From NCBI RefSeq assembly GCF_009733595.1, contig NZ_WOFH01000008.1, forward strand, positions 310,001-374,000: a stretch of DNA of 64,000 bases, read 5' to 3'. The notes beneath the pieces were generated by a model. The model saw only the letters and a list, made by a program, of their open reading frames with translations. It made no database searches and was not told the DNA's origin. This document shows, piece by piece, positions 50,160 through 58,791 of the stretch. The DNA comes from Actinomadura litoris (GTDB lineage: Bacteria > Actinomycetota > Actinomycetes > Streptosporangiales > Streptosporangiaceae). The number at the start of each line of letters is the position of its first letter. The stretch's first letter is position 1. The translations under genes and the position numbers were made by a program.

Positions 50160-50330
50160 CCGCGACGGGTTAAGGTGAGCCTGGCGACGTGTGGAGGAAG
50201 CCGGTGCGAATCCGGCGCGGTCCCGCCACTGTCACCGGGGAGCGGACCCCAGCGAAGGCCACCGTGCGAGCGGGAAGGCCGGGGCGAGCGCCGATCCGGG
50301 AGCCAGGAGACTCCGGTCGCCGCCGTTTCA
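50160..50330 (+). promoter_or_regulatory. Cobalamin (B12) riboswitch upstream of cobN
   Basis: Recognised from two conserved parts in the right order: the core segment GAAGCCGGTGCGAATCCGGC-type stretch (50198-50215) followed by GCGGTCCCGCCACTGTCAC (50216-50234), and the B12-box AGCCAGGAGAC at 50301-50311. Between them a variable stem-loop region (50240-50295) is G/C rich. The element ends about 30 bases before the cobN GTG. High cobalamin would shut off cobN translation or transcription. Only the plus-strand cobN is downstream; the other corrin genes are not under this element. Confidence 0.93.
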
Positions 50331-50357
50331 GCCTGCGATTCGGGGCGAGGACCCCGG

Positions 50358-53300
50358 GTGAGGACGCGATCCGCCGTGATCTTGCTGCTGTCCACCTCGG
50401 ACACCGACCTGCTCAGTGCGCGTGCCAGTGGCGCGGACTTCCGGCTCGCCAACCCGGCGCGCACCGGGGTGGACGACCTCCCGGGCCTCGTCGAGGGCGT
50501 CGACCTCGTCGTCGTGCGGCTCCTCGGGGGGCGGCGCGCCTGGGAGGAGGGGCTCGACGCGCTGCTCGCCGGGCCGCGCCCGGTGGTGGTGCTGAGCGGG
50601 GAGCAGTCCCCCGACGCCGAGCTGATGGGGCTGTCGACCGTCCCGGCGGGCGTCAGCGCGGAGGCGCACGCCTACCTCGCCTACGGCGGGCCCGGGAACC
50701 TCGCGGAGCTGTTCCGGTTCCTCTCCGACACCGTCCTGCTGACGGGGTTCGGTTTCGGCCCGCCCACCGCGACGCCCACCTGGGGTGTGCTGGAACGCGA
50801 AAGCGCCGGGCGGGACGGTGCCCCCGTCGTCGGCGTCCTGTACTACCGCGCCCACCATCTCGCGGGGAACACCGCGTTCGTCGAGGCGCTGTGCGAGGCG
50901 ATCGAGGACGCGGGCGGGCGGGCCCTCCCGGTGTTCTGCGCGTCGCTGCGGACGGCCGAGGCCGACCTGCTGGAGACCCTCGGACGCGCCGACGCGCTCG
51001 TCGTCACCGTCCTCGCGGCGGGCGGGACGCGGCCGGCCACGGCGGGCGCGGGCGGCGACGACGAGGCGTGGGACGTGGGGGCGCTCGCCGGTCTGGACGT
51101 GCCGATCCTGCAAGGGCTGTGCCTCACCGGGGAGCGGACCGCGTGGCAGGAGAGCGACGACGGGCTGTCCCCGCTGGACACGGCCACGCAGGTCGCCGTG
51201 CCCGAGTTCGACGGGCGGATCATCACGGTCCCGTTCTCGTTCAAGGAGACCGACGAGGACGGGCTCAGCGTCTACGTCGCCGACCCCGAGCGCGCGGCGC
51301 GGGTCGCGGGGATCGCCGTCCGGCACGCGGCGCTGCGGCACGTCCCGGCCGGGGAGAAGCGGGTCGCGCTGATGCTGTCGGCCTACCCGACCAAGCACGC
51401 GCGCATCGGCAACGCGGTCGGGCTGGACACGCCCGCCAGCGTCGTCGCGCTGCTCGACGCGATGCGCGGGCGCGGCTACGACGTCGGCGACGACCTGCCC
51501 GGCGAGGGCGACGCGCTCATGCACGCGCTGATCGCGGCGGGCGGGCAGGACCCCGACTGGCTGACCGAGGCGCAGCTCACCGGCAACCCCGTCCGCATCC
51601 CGGCGGGCAGGTACACGGCCTGGTACGCGACGCTCCCGGAGGATCTGCGCGCGGGTGTCGAACGGCAGTGGGGCCCGCCGCCCGGCGAGCTGTTCGTCGA
51701 CGACTCGGGCGGCGAACCGGAGATCGTGCTCGCGGCGCTGCGGTCGGGGAACGTGGTGCTGATCGTCCAGCCGCCGCGCGGGTTCGGCGAGAACCCGGTC
51801 GCGATCTACCACGACCCGGACCTGCCGCCCAGCCACCACTACCTGGCCGCCTACCGGTGGATCGCCGACGAGTTCGGCGCGCACGCGGTCGTCCACGTCG
51901 GCAAGCACGGCAACCTGGAGTGGCTGCCCGGCAAGTCCGCCGGGATGTCGGCCTCGTGCGGCCCGGACGCGGCGATCGGCGACCTGCCACTGATCTACCC
52001 GTTCCTCGTGAACGACCCCGGCGAGGGGACGCAGGCCAAGCGGCGCGCGCACGCGACGCTGGTCGACCATTTGATCCCGCCGATGGCGCGCGCGGAGAGC
52101 TACGGCGACATCGCCCGGCTCGAACAGCTCCTGGACGAGCACGCCAACATCGCCGCGCTGGACCCGGCGAAGCTCCCGGCGATCCGCGCGCAGATCTGGA
52201 CGCTGATCCAGGCGGCGCGGCTCGACCACGACCTCGGCCTGGACGACCGCCCGCACGACGCGGAGTTCGACGACTTCCTCCTGCACGTGGACGGCTGGCT
52301 GTGCGAGGTGAAGGACGTCCAGATCCGCGACGGGCTGCACGTGCTCGGCGCCGCGCCCGAGGGCGACACGCGCGTCGACCTGGTGCTGGCGATGCTGCGG
52401 GCCCGGCAGATGTGGGGCGGGTCGGTGTCGCTGCCCGGCCTGCGCGAGGCCCTCGGGCTGGACGTGGACAGCACGGTCCGGCAGGACGTCGACGCCATCG
52501 AGGAGCGGGCGCGGGCGCTGGTCGCCGCGATGGAGGAACGCGGCTGGGACCCGTCGGCGGCCGGGGAGCTCGCGGACGGGCAGGTCGCGGAGATCCTGCG
52601 GTTCGCCGCGTCCGAGATCGTGCCCCGGCTCGCCCGCACGGCCGACGAGATCGGGAACGTGCTGCACGCGCTGGAGGGCGGCTACGTCCCGGCCGGGCCG
52701 AGCGGCTCGCCGCTGCGCGGGCTCGTCAACGTCCTGCCGACGGGGCGGAACTTCTACTCGGTCGACCCGAAGGCCGTCCCGAGCCGCCTCGCCTACGAGA
52801 CCGGCCGCGCGATGGCCGACTCGCTGCTCGCCCGCTACCGCGAGGACACCGGCGAGTGGCCGCGCTCGGTCGGCCTGTCGGTGTGGGGCACCAGCGCGAT
52901 GCGCACCTCCGGCGACGACATCGCCGAGGTGCTCGCGCTGCTCGGCGTCCGGCCGGTGTGGGACGAGGCGTCCCGCCGCGTGACCGGCCTGGAGCCCGTC
53001 CCGCTGGAGGAGCTGGGCCGCCCGCGCGTCGATGTCACGATCCGGATCAGCGGGTTCTTCCGCGACGCGTTCCCGCACGCGGTGACCATGCTCGATGATG
53101 CCGTCCGGCTCGCGGCGGGCCTGGACGAGCCCGACGAGGACAACCACGTCCGCGCCCACGTCCGCGCCGACCGGGAGGCGCACGGCGACGAGCGGCGCGC
53201 GACCCTGCGGGTGTTCGGGTCGCGGCCCGGCGCGTACGGGGCGGGGATCCTCCCGCTGATCGACAGCCGCAACTGGCGCGACGACTCCGACCTCGCGGAG

Positions 53301-53924
53301 GTGTACGCGGTGTGGGGCGGCTACGCCTACGGCCGCGGCCTCGACGGCGTGCCCGCGCGCGGCGACATGGAGAACGCCTACCGGCGGATCAGCGTGGCGG
53401 CCAAGAACACCGACACGCGCGAGCACGACATCGCCGACTCCGACGACTACTTCCAGTACCACGGCGGCATGATCGCGACCGTGCGGGCGCTCACCGGCAA
53501 GGCGCCGAGGGCCTACATCGGCGACAGCACCCGACCCGACGCCGTCCGCACCCGCACGCTGGACGAGGAGACGTCCCGGGTGTTCCGCGCCCGCGTCGTC
53601 AACCCGCGCTGGCTGGCGGCGATGCGCCGGCACGGCTACAAGGGCGCGTTCGAGCTGGCCGCGACCGTCGACTACCTGTTCGGCTACGACGCGACCGCCG
53701 GGGTCGTCGCCGACTGGATGTATGAGAAGCTCGCGCACACCTACGCGCTGGACGAGGAGAACCAGAGGTTCTTCAACGAGTCCAACCCGTGGGCCCTGCA
53801 CGGCATCACCGAGCGCCTGCTGGAGGCGGCCGACCGGGGCATGTGGGAGCACCCCGACCAGGACACCCTGGACGCCCTCAAGCGCCTCTACCTCGAAGTC
53901 GAGGGCGACCTCGAAGAGGACTGA
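50358..53924 (+). CDS. cobN: Cobaltochelatase subunit CobN
   Basis: An 1188-residue CobN, the large subunit of the aerobic ATP-dependent cobalt chelatase, which inserts Co2+ into hydrogenobyrinic a,c-diamide. Typical blocks: VVGVLYYRAHHLAGNTAFVE, VIAPKHARIGN-like KRVALMLSAYPTKHARIGNA, HAVVHVGKHGNLEWLPGKSA and YFQYHGGMIATVRALTGKAP. It needs CobS and CobT as partners, which are not in the window. The GTG at 50358 has GGCGAGG about seven bases upstream and starts the conserved region; longer in-frame reading back into the riboswitch is not coding. Monocistronic here; the next gene on the right is on the other strand. Confidence 0.95.
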   Translation: MRTRSAVILLLSTSDTDLLSARASGADFRLANPARTGVDDLPGLVEGVDLVVVRLLGGRRAWEEGLDALLAGPRPVVVLSGEQSPDAELMGLSTVPAGVSAEAHAYLAYGGPGNLAELFRFLSDTVLLTGFGFGPPTATPTWGVLERESAGRDGAPVVGVLYYRAHHLAGNTAFVEALCEAIEDAGGRALPVFCASLRTAEADLLETLGRADALVVTVLAAGGTRPATAGAGGDDEAWDVGALAGLDVPILQGLCLTGERTAWQESDDGLSPLDTATQVAVPEFDGRIITVPFSFKETDEDGLSVYVADPERAARVAGIAVRHAALRHVPAGEKRVALMLSAYPTKHARIGNAVGLDTPASVVALLDAMRGRGYDVGDDLPGEGDALMHALIAAGGQDPDWLTEAQLTGNPVRIPAGRYTAWYATLPEDLRAGVERQWGPPPGELFVDDSGGEPEIVLAALRSGNVVLIVQPPRGFGENPVAIYHDPDLPPSHHYLAAYRWIADEFGAHAVVHVGKHGNLEWLPGKSAGMSASCGPDAAIGDLPLIYPFLVNDPGEGTQAKRRAHATLVDHLIPPMARAESYGDIARLEQLLDEHANIAALDPAKLPAIRAQIWTLIQAARLDHDLGLDDRPHDAEFDDFLLHVDGWLCEVKDVQIRDGLHVLGAAPEGDTRVDLVLAMLRARQMWGGSVSLPGLREALGLDVDSTVRQDVDAIEERARALVAAMEERGWDPSAAGELADGQVAEILRFAASEIVPRLARTADEIGNVLHALEGGYVPAGPSGSPLRGLVNVLPTGRNFYSVDPKAVPSRLAYETGRAMADSLLARYREDTGEWPRSVGLSVWGTSAMRTSGDDIAEVLALLGVRPVWDEASRRVTGLEPVPLEELGRPRVDVTIRISGFFRDAFPHAVTMLDDAVRLAAGLDEPDEDNHVRAHVRADREAHGDERRATLRVFGSRPGAYGAGILPLIDSRNWRDDSDLAEVYAVWGGYAYGRGLDGVPARGDMENAYRRISVAAKNTDTREHDIADSDDYFQYHGGMIATVRALTGKAPRAYIGDSTRPDAVRTRTLDEETSRVFRARVVNPRWLAAMRRHGYKGAFELAATVDYLFGYDATAGVVADWMYEKLAHTYALDEENQRFFNESNPWALHGITERLLEAADRGMWEHPDQDTLDALKRLYLEVEGDLEED

Positions 53925-53933
53925 CCGCCCGCG

Positions 53934-54557
53934 TCAGCCCATGTAGGCGGCGATCGTGCGCTCCGCGCAGGCGCGGGCGAGCGCGGCGTCGCCGTCGGCG
54001 GCCGCGTGGGCCTCGCCCCACGCGGCCCCGCTGAGCCGCATGAACTCCTTGCCCTCGGCGGTTCCGGGCCAGTCCGTCCCGATCGGGAGCGGGGCCCCGC
54101 CCGACGCCAGGTGCAGCGCCAGGCCGAGGACGCTGAGGTCCCAGCCGATGCCGACGGCGCCGGGGCCGAACTCCTCCCAGCGGTCGTCGACGTGGGCGAT
54201 GTGCTCCAGCTCGAACCGCGTCCGGCCGCCCGGCTCGGGCGCCAGCCGCACCTCGATCCAGCTCACCTGGCCGCCGAACTCCCAGGTCGCGGCGAACCCC
54301 TTGGGCGGGTCGCAGCGCTCGATCGTCCCGCCCGCGTTGCCGTCGAGCTGGTAGTGGCCGCCGAGCCGCAGCTCGCCCGAGACGGGCAGGAACCAGCGCG
54401 GGATGCGCTCGGCGTTGGTGCAGGCGTCCCACACCTCCTCGACCGCGGCGTCGTAGCTCTGGCTGATCGTGGCGGTGCGGGCGGTGCCCGCCTCCAGCAC
54501 CCGGTCGCCGACCCGGCGCCGAACGGCGTTGATCTGCTCGGTCACTTCGATCATCAT
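53934..54557 (-). CDS. SRPBCC/AHSA1-like domain protein
   Basis: A 207-residue START-like protein: ARTATISQSYDAAVEEVWDA, CTNAERIPRWFLPVSGELRL, GGTIERCDPPKGFAATWEFG and FELEHIAHVDDRWEEFGPGA, typical of activator-of-Hsp90-like SRPBCC proteins of polyketide-cyclase/lipid-binding type. It is coupled to the ArsR gene upstream by an ATGA overlap (GGGAG upstream of the ATG), the same arrangement as the pair at 757-1616. Ligand unknown. Two in-frame ATGs in tandem (MM) start it. Confidence 0.87.
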   Translation of the reverse strand: MMIEVTEQINAVRRRVGDRVLEAGTARTATISQSYDAAVEEVWDACTNAERIPRWFLPVSGELRLGGHYQLDGNAGGTIERCDPPKGFAATWEFGGQVSWIEVRLAPEPGGRTRFELEHIAHVDDRWEEFGPGAVGIGWDLSVLGLALHLASGGAPLPIGTDWPGTAEGKEFMRLSGAAWGEAHAAADGDAALARACAERTIAAYMG

Positions 54558-54895
54558 TCGCTCCCTGGTGGTCGTCGCGCGCGCCTGCCCCGGGCCAGTT
54601 CGGTCCCGAGCGCGTCCAGGCGCGGGGCCCAGTACCGGCGGAAGCGGTCGAGCCAGGCGTCGACCTCCCGCAGCGGCGCCGCGTCGACCGCGTAGAGGCG
54701 GCGCGTGCCCTCGGCGCGCACCACCGCGAACCCCGCCTCGCGCAGCACCCGCAGGTGCTGCGACACGGCGGGCTGCGAGATCCCGAACTCCTCCTGGATG
54801 ACCGCCGACACCTCGCCCGAGGAGCGCTCGCCGTCCGCGAGCACCTCCAGGATCCGGCGCCTGACCGGGTCGCCCAGCACATCGAAGGCGTGCAC
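54554..54895 (-). CDS. ArsR-family transcriptional regulator
   Basis: A 113-residue winged helix of the ArsR type: HAFDVLGDPVRRRILEVLAD, GERSSGEVSAVIQEEFGISQ, AVSQHLRVLREAGFAVVRAE and GTRRLYAVDAAPLREVD. It has no metal-binding Cys. The GTG at 54895 fits the family N-terminus; TTG 54904 is another possibility; neither has a clear ribosome site, so the transcript may be leaderless. A TA-rich palindrome CTTATATAAG at 54918-54927, just upstream, is a likely operator. Forms an operon with the SRPBCC gene. Confidence 0.9.
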   Translation of the reverse strand: MHAFDVLGDPVRRRILEVLADGERSSGEVSAVIQEEFGISQPAVSQHLRVLREAGFAVVRAEGTRRLYAVDAAPLREVDAWLDRFRRYWAPRLDALGTELARGRRARRPPGSE

Positions 54896-54917
54896 GGCGA
54901 CCAAGGTACAGCGTCTG

Positions 54918-54927
54918 CTTATATAAG
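54918..54927. promoter_or_regulatory. TA-rich palindrome upstream of arsR
   Basis: CTTATATAAG, a perfect ten-base palindrome 23 bases before the arsR start, in otherwise GC-rich DNA. It could be the ArsR operator and overlap the -10 region. Confidence 0.55.
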
Positions 54928-55199
54928 TCACGTCTGAAATTAGGAGGCCCCGGACGGCCATCGCGTAGGCGTGGAACCTCAGGCCGGGGATCTTCTCGAT
55001 CCGGCGGGAGGTGCGGCCCCGCCGGCAGCCGCGCGAGCTCGCGGAACCGGTCGACGCCGCGCAGGCCGGGGACGAACGGAAAGGTGCCGCTCCGCTCCCC
55101 CGCCGCGGCCGCCACCGGGCACGCGGGCCCTGGACGTCGCGGCGGCCTCGGTCGTCCATCGCGAGGCCCGGCACGCGGCCTGGGCCTCACCGTGGACCT

Positions 55200-55802
55200 C
55201 TAGCCCCCGCCCGCCAGCAGTTCCGCGAAGGGGACCGGGTCCTCGTAGGGGTCGCTCTTGGCGGCGGCGGGACGCGCCTCGATCAGGGCGGCCAGCTCCG
55301 CGCCCGCGCGGGCGATCCGGTCGGCGAGGTCGCTCTGGGCGGCGCCCGCGCCCCAGTCCTCGGGCGCCGCGTACACGGCGGTCGGGACGGGCGCGGCCCG
55401 CAGGTAGGCGAACAGCGGGCGCATCGCGTGGTCGATCGCGAGCGAGTGCCGCGCGGTGCCGCCGGTCGCGCCGAGCAGCACCGGCCTCCCCTCCAGCGCG
55501 CCCGGTTCGAGGACGTCGAAGAACGTCTTGAACAGGCCGCTGTAGGTGGCGTTGAAGACGGGCGTGACGGCGATCAGGCCGTCCGCGCCGGTCACGGCCT
55601 CGACGGCGGCGCGGAACGGCCCCGACGGGAAGCCGGTGAGCGCCGCGTCGACGATCGCGTGCGCGTGGTCGCGCAGCTCGACGTGCTCGACGGGGAGGTC
55701 GCGGCCGAGCGCGGCGGTGGTCGCGGCGGCGAGCCGGTCGGCGAGCAGGCGGGTGGACGAGGGCTGCCCGAGCCCGGCGGAGACGACGGCGAGCCCGCTC
55801 AT
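55200..55802 (-). CDS. NADPH-dependent FMN reductase
   Basis: A 200-residue flavodoxin-fold protein: LAVVSAGLGQPSSTRLLADR (P-loop-like FMN site), GLIAVTPVFNATYSGLFKTF, FDVLEPGALEGRPVLLGATG. It provides reduced FMN. Its start overlaps the stop of the neighbouring LLM flavin oxidoreductase (ATGA), a common pairing (CE1758/CE1759-type) in actinobacteria, so it most likely supplies FMNH2 to that oxygenase. Confidence 0.9.
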   Translation of the reverse strand: MSGLAVVSAGLGQPSSTRLLADRLAAATTAALGRDLPVEHVELRDHAHAIVDAALTGFPSGPFRAAVEAVTGADGLIAVTPVFNATYSGLFKTFFDVLEPGALEGRPVLLGATGGTARHSLAIDHAMRPLFAYLRAAPVPTAVYAAPEDWGAGAAQSDLADRIARAGAELAALIEARPAAAKSDPYEDPVPFAELLAGGG

Positions 55803-56896
55803 CGGACGACCTCCTCACCGGTCCGCTTCGCGGCGGCCAGGGACGCGTGCGTCGGCGCGGTCGCCGGGACGTGCGCCGGACGCAGCGCCTCGAACTCCTT
55901 GCGCAGCACCGGAACGACCTCCTCGCCCAGCATGTCGACCTGCTCCAGGACGGTCTTCAGCGGCAGGCCCGCGTGGTCGATCAGGAAGAGCTGCCGCTGG
56001 TAGTCGCCGAAGTAGTCGCGGAACGTCAGCGTCTTCTCGATCACCTGCTCCGGGCTGCCCACCGTCAGCGGCGTCTCGGCGGTGAACTCCTCCAGCGAGG
56101 GCCCGTGCCCGTACACCGGCGCGTTGTCGAAGTAGGGGCGGAACTCCCGGACGGCGTCCTGCGAGTTGCGCCGCATGAACACCTGCCCGCCCAGGCCCAC
56201 GATCGCCTGGTCGGCGGCGCCGTGCCCGTAGTGCTCGTAGCGGCGCCGGTAGAGCGCGATGAGGCGCTGGAAGTGCTCCTTCGGCCAGAAGATGTGGTTG
56301 GCGAAGAAGCCGTCGCCGTAGTAGGCGGCCTGCTCGGCGATCTCGGGGCTGCGGATCGAGCCGTGCCAGACGAAGGGCGGCACGCCGTCCAGCGGGCGCG
56401 GCGTCGAGGTGAACGCCTGGAGCGGGGTGCGGTGCTCGCCCTGCCAGTCGACGACGTCCTCGCGCCAGAGCCGGTGGAGGAGGTTGTAGTTCTCGATGGC
56501 GAGCGCGATGCCGTCCCGGATGTCCTTGCCGAACCACGGATAGACGGGGCCGGTGTTGCCGCGTCCCATCATCAGGTCGACCCGGCCGTCGGCCAGGTGC
56601 TGGAGCATCGCGAAGTCCTCGGCGATCTTCACCGGGTCGTTGGTGGTGATCAGCGTGGTCGCGGTGGACAGGATCAGCCGCTCGGTCCGGGCCGCGATGT
56701 AGCCGAGCATGGTCGTCGGCGAGGACGGCACGAACGGCGGGTTGTGGTGTTCGCCGGTGGCGAACACGTCCAGCCCGGCCTGCTCGGCCCGCTCCGCGAT
56801 CGCGACCATGGCCTTGATCCGCTCCGCCTCGGACGGCGCGCGCCCGGTCGTCGGGTCCGGGGTGACGTCGCCGACCGAGAAGATCCCGAACTGCAT
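55799..56896 (-). CDS. LLM-class flavin-dependent oxidoreductase
   Basis: A 365-residue luciferase-like monooxygenase of the CE1758 type. Parts: QFGIFSVGDVTPDPTTGRAP, FATGEHHNPPFVPSSPTTML, GRVDLMMGRGNTGPVYPWFG and FFANHIFWPKEHFQRLIALY, ending with PLTVGSPEQVIEKTLTFRDY. It oxidises an unknown substrate with reduced flavin from the adjacent FMN reductase. ATG 56896 has GGAGG ten bases upstream; an in-frame ATG at 56908 lies upstream of it. Confidence 0.92.
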   Translation of the reverse strand: MQFGIFSVGDVTPDPTTGRAPSEAERIKAMVAIAERAEQAGLDVFATGEHHNPPFVPSSPTTMLGYIAARTERLILSTATTLITTNDPVKIAEDFAMLQHLADGRVDLMMGRGNTGPVYPWFGKDIRDGIALAIENYNLLHRLWREDVVDWQGEHRTPLQAFTSTPRPLDGVPPFVWHGSIRSPEIAEQAAYYGDGFFANHIFWPKEHFQRLIALYRRRYEHYGHGAADQAIVGLGGQVFMRRNSQDAVREFRPYFDNAPVYGHGPSLEEFTAETPLTVGSPEQVIEKTLTFRDYFGDYQRQLFLIDHAGLPLKTVLEQVDMLGEEVVPVLRKEFEALRPAHVPATAPTHASLAAAKRTGEEVVR

Positions 56897-56992
56897 GCCG
56901 GCCTCCAAGGTAGTAGAAACTTCAATCGACCTACCGGAACCGCATCATCACCCACGCTATTCCACCCGGTCAGACCCCTGTGCCCCCGGCGG

Positions 56993-57925
56993 TCAGGCGA
57001 CCGCGCGGGCGAGGGAGTCGACCAGCCAGATGTGCGCGCCGCCGCCGTTGACGCGCTCGCCCGTGACCGCGCCGTAGAGCGTCCAGTACCGGCGCATGCG
57101 GGGATCGGCGTCCACGGAGGTGCCGGCGAACAGCGCGCGACGGAACTCCGGGGTGTCGCGCTCGCCGCGCGCGAACGCGTGCGCGTCCACGTAGACGTCC
57201 AGTTCGGGGCCGGGGCGCGGCTCCTCCCCGGCGGCGACCTTCGGCAGCGCCAACCGGACCGCCGCCGACATGCCGCTCAGCAGCGTCCGCTCGTCCCGGA
57301 CCTCCGCGGCGTTGGCGCGCCCGCGCGCGAGCATCCGGCGGAGCAGCGAGCGGTCCCCGACCAGCGCGACCATCTCGGCGTAGGCGAGCACCTGCCCCGG
57401 CGTCGGGACCTCGGGCGGCGGCGGGACGCTCATGTCCACGAACGAGAACTCGATCTCGGGCGAGACCGGCGCCAGCACGAGCCGCCGCCAGAACCCCGCG
57501 AGGACGTCCCGGGCGGCGGGGCCGTCCTCGACGGCGGCCAGCAGTTCCAGCCGCGCGGCCCGCTCGGCCGGGCCCGCCTCCTCGACCGCGCGCAGCGCCG
57601 CGCGGCGCCAGGCGAGCGCGGCCAGCTCGACGTCCATCGCGGCCCGCTCGGCGGCGGCCGCGTCGCCGACCGACCGCTCCCCGCGCAGCACGGACGCGAT
57701 CGCGGGCAGCCCCAGGCCGAGGCCCCGCAGCCGCCGGACGAGCCGGAGCCGCTCCACGGCGGCGGGCCCGAACCGCCGGTGCCCGCCCGCGCTGCGCGCC
57801 GGTTCGAGGAGGCCCTCGTCGCAGTAGAACCGGATCGTCCGGACGGGCACGCCGGTCACGGCCGCCAGGTCGCCGATCCCCAGCGCCTCCGCTGTGGCGT
57901 GCGTCACATCCACTTGAACCTCCAC
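56993..57925 (-). CDS. MerR-family transcriptional regulator
   Basis: A 310-residue MerR protein with a long effector domain. N-terminus: IGDLAAVTGVPVRTIRFYCD, EGLLEPARSAGGHRRFGPAA, ERLRLVRRLRGLGLGLPAIA; the C-terminal 220 residues form an unusual Arg/Ala-rich domain (YAEMVALVGDRSLLRRMLAR, YWTLYGAVTGERVNGGGAHI) that probably binds an organic ligand. The GTG at 57925 lies inside the dyad of the divergent promoter, so the true start may be GTG 57913 or 57907. It is probably the activator of the divergent genes from 57992. Confidence 0.85.
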   Translation of the reverse strand: MEVQVDVTHATAEALGIGDLAAVTGVPVRTIRFYCDEGLLEPARSAGGHRRFGPAAVERLRLVRRLRGLGLGLPAIASVLRGERSVGDAAAAERAAMDVELAALAWRRAALRAVEEAGPAERAARLELLAAVEDGPAARDVLAGFWRRLVLAPVSPEIEFSFVDMSVPPPPEVPTPGQVLAYAEMVALVGDRSLLRRMLARGRANAAEVRDERTLLSGMSAAVRLALPKVAAGEEPRPGPELDVYVDAHAFARGERDTPEFRRALFAGTSVDADPRMRRYWTLYGAVTGERVNGGGAHIWLVDSLARAVA

Positions 57926-57945
57926 CCGGGTGGAACTCCTACGTT
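57914..57945 (+). promoter_or_regulatory. MerR-type divergent promoter with palindrome
   Basis: TTGAAC (57914-57919) and TACGTT (57940-57945) are separated by 20 bases, longer than normal, with a perfect 14-base palindrome TCCACCCGGGTGGA (57921-57934) in the spacer. This layout (long spacer, dyad between -35 and -10) is the hallmark of MerR-controlled promoters. It points toward the plus-strand gene at 57992. Confidence 0.7.
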
Positions 57946-57991
57946 ACGGGCGCGCCCGGAGGACGGGGCACCCGGATGAGAGGACACCGAC

Positions 57992-58759
57992 ATGAGGACA
58001 CCGGAACCCGCACGGCTCGCCGAGGGGCTGCGCGCGCACACCGCCGCGCTGGCCGAGGCCGTCACGGGGGCCGACCCGGCGGCGCCCGTGCCGACCTGCC
58101 CCGAGTGGCGCCTGCGCGACCTCGTCGGGCACGTCGGCCAGGCGCACCGCTGGACGACGGCCCTGGTGCGGACGGGCGCGGCCGACGCCGTGCCCGACCC
58201 GGCCGACGCCGACCCCGGCCCGCCCGACGTCTGGCGCGGCTGGCTGAACGAGGGCGCCGAGGATCTGGCCAAGGCCGCCGAGGACGTGGGCCCCGAGACG
58301 GTCGTGCGCGCCTTCGTCGGCCCGCTGCCGGTGGCGTTCTGGCTGCGGCGGATGGCGCACGAGACGGCCGTCCACCACGCGGACGCGGCGCTCGCCACCG
58401 GCGCGGCGTTCACGATCGCGCCCGACCTCGCCTCCGACGCGATCCGCGAGGCACTGGAGTTCATGGCCTCGCCCGTCGCGGAGGACCTCAGGCCGGGGCT
58501 GGCCGCCCTGCGCGGGCAGGACCAGAGCATCCACCTGGACCCCGAGGACATGGACAACCCGGGGTGGCTGATCACCCGGACGCCGGAGGGCCCGCGCTGG
58601 GACCACGCGGACGGCGAGACCGCGGACGTCTCGCTGGGCGCGCCCGTCCGGGACCTGCTGCTGGTGTTCACCCGGCGGCTCCCCCTGGAGGACGCCGACG
58701 CGGTGGTCACCGGGGAGCGGGCCCTGCTCGACCACTGGCTGGCCTGCACCGCGTTCTGA
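57992..58759 (+). CDS. Maleylpyruvate isomerase-like (MDMPI, TIGR03083) protein
   Basis: A 255-residue actinobacterial protein with the mycothiol-dependent maleylpyruvate isomerase N-terminal DinB-like fold. Features: VPTCPEWRLRDLVGHVGQAH, RWTTALVR, and MAHETAVHHADAALATGAAF, whose His residues (and GHVG, HETAVHH) are the metal-binding positions of DinB-fold thiol transferases. The C-terminal 90 residues form the SCP2-like part. It may use mycothiol to transfer or isomerise a reactive compound. First gene of the MerR-controlled side; GAGAGGA upstream of the ATG. Confidence 0.87.
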   Translation: MRTPEPARLAEGLRAHTAALAEAVTGADPAAPVPTCPEWRLRDLVGHVGQAHRWTTALVRTGAADAVPDPADADPGPPDVWRGWLNEGAEDLAKAAEDVGPETVVRAFVGPLPVAFWLRRMAHETAVHHADAALATGAAFTIAPDLASDAIREALEFMASPVAEDLRPGLAALRGQDQSIHLDPEDMDNPGWLITRTPEGPRWDHADGETADVSLGAPVRDLLLVFTRRLPLEDADAVVTGERALLDHWLACTAF

Positions 58760-58791
58760 CGCGCCGGGGCGCCTCGGGCTAGGGTCGGCCC

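Noticed and set aside
50328..53852. A 1174-codon open frame on the minus strand opposite cobN
   Set aside because: Shadow of cobN; composition dominated by Val/Arg/Gly and His repeats, no motif, no start signals.
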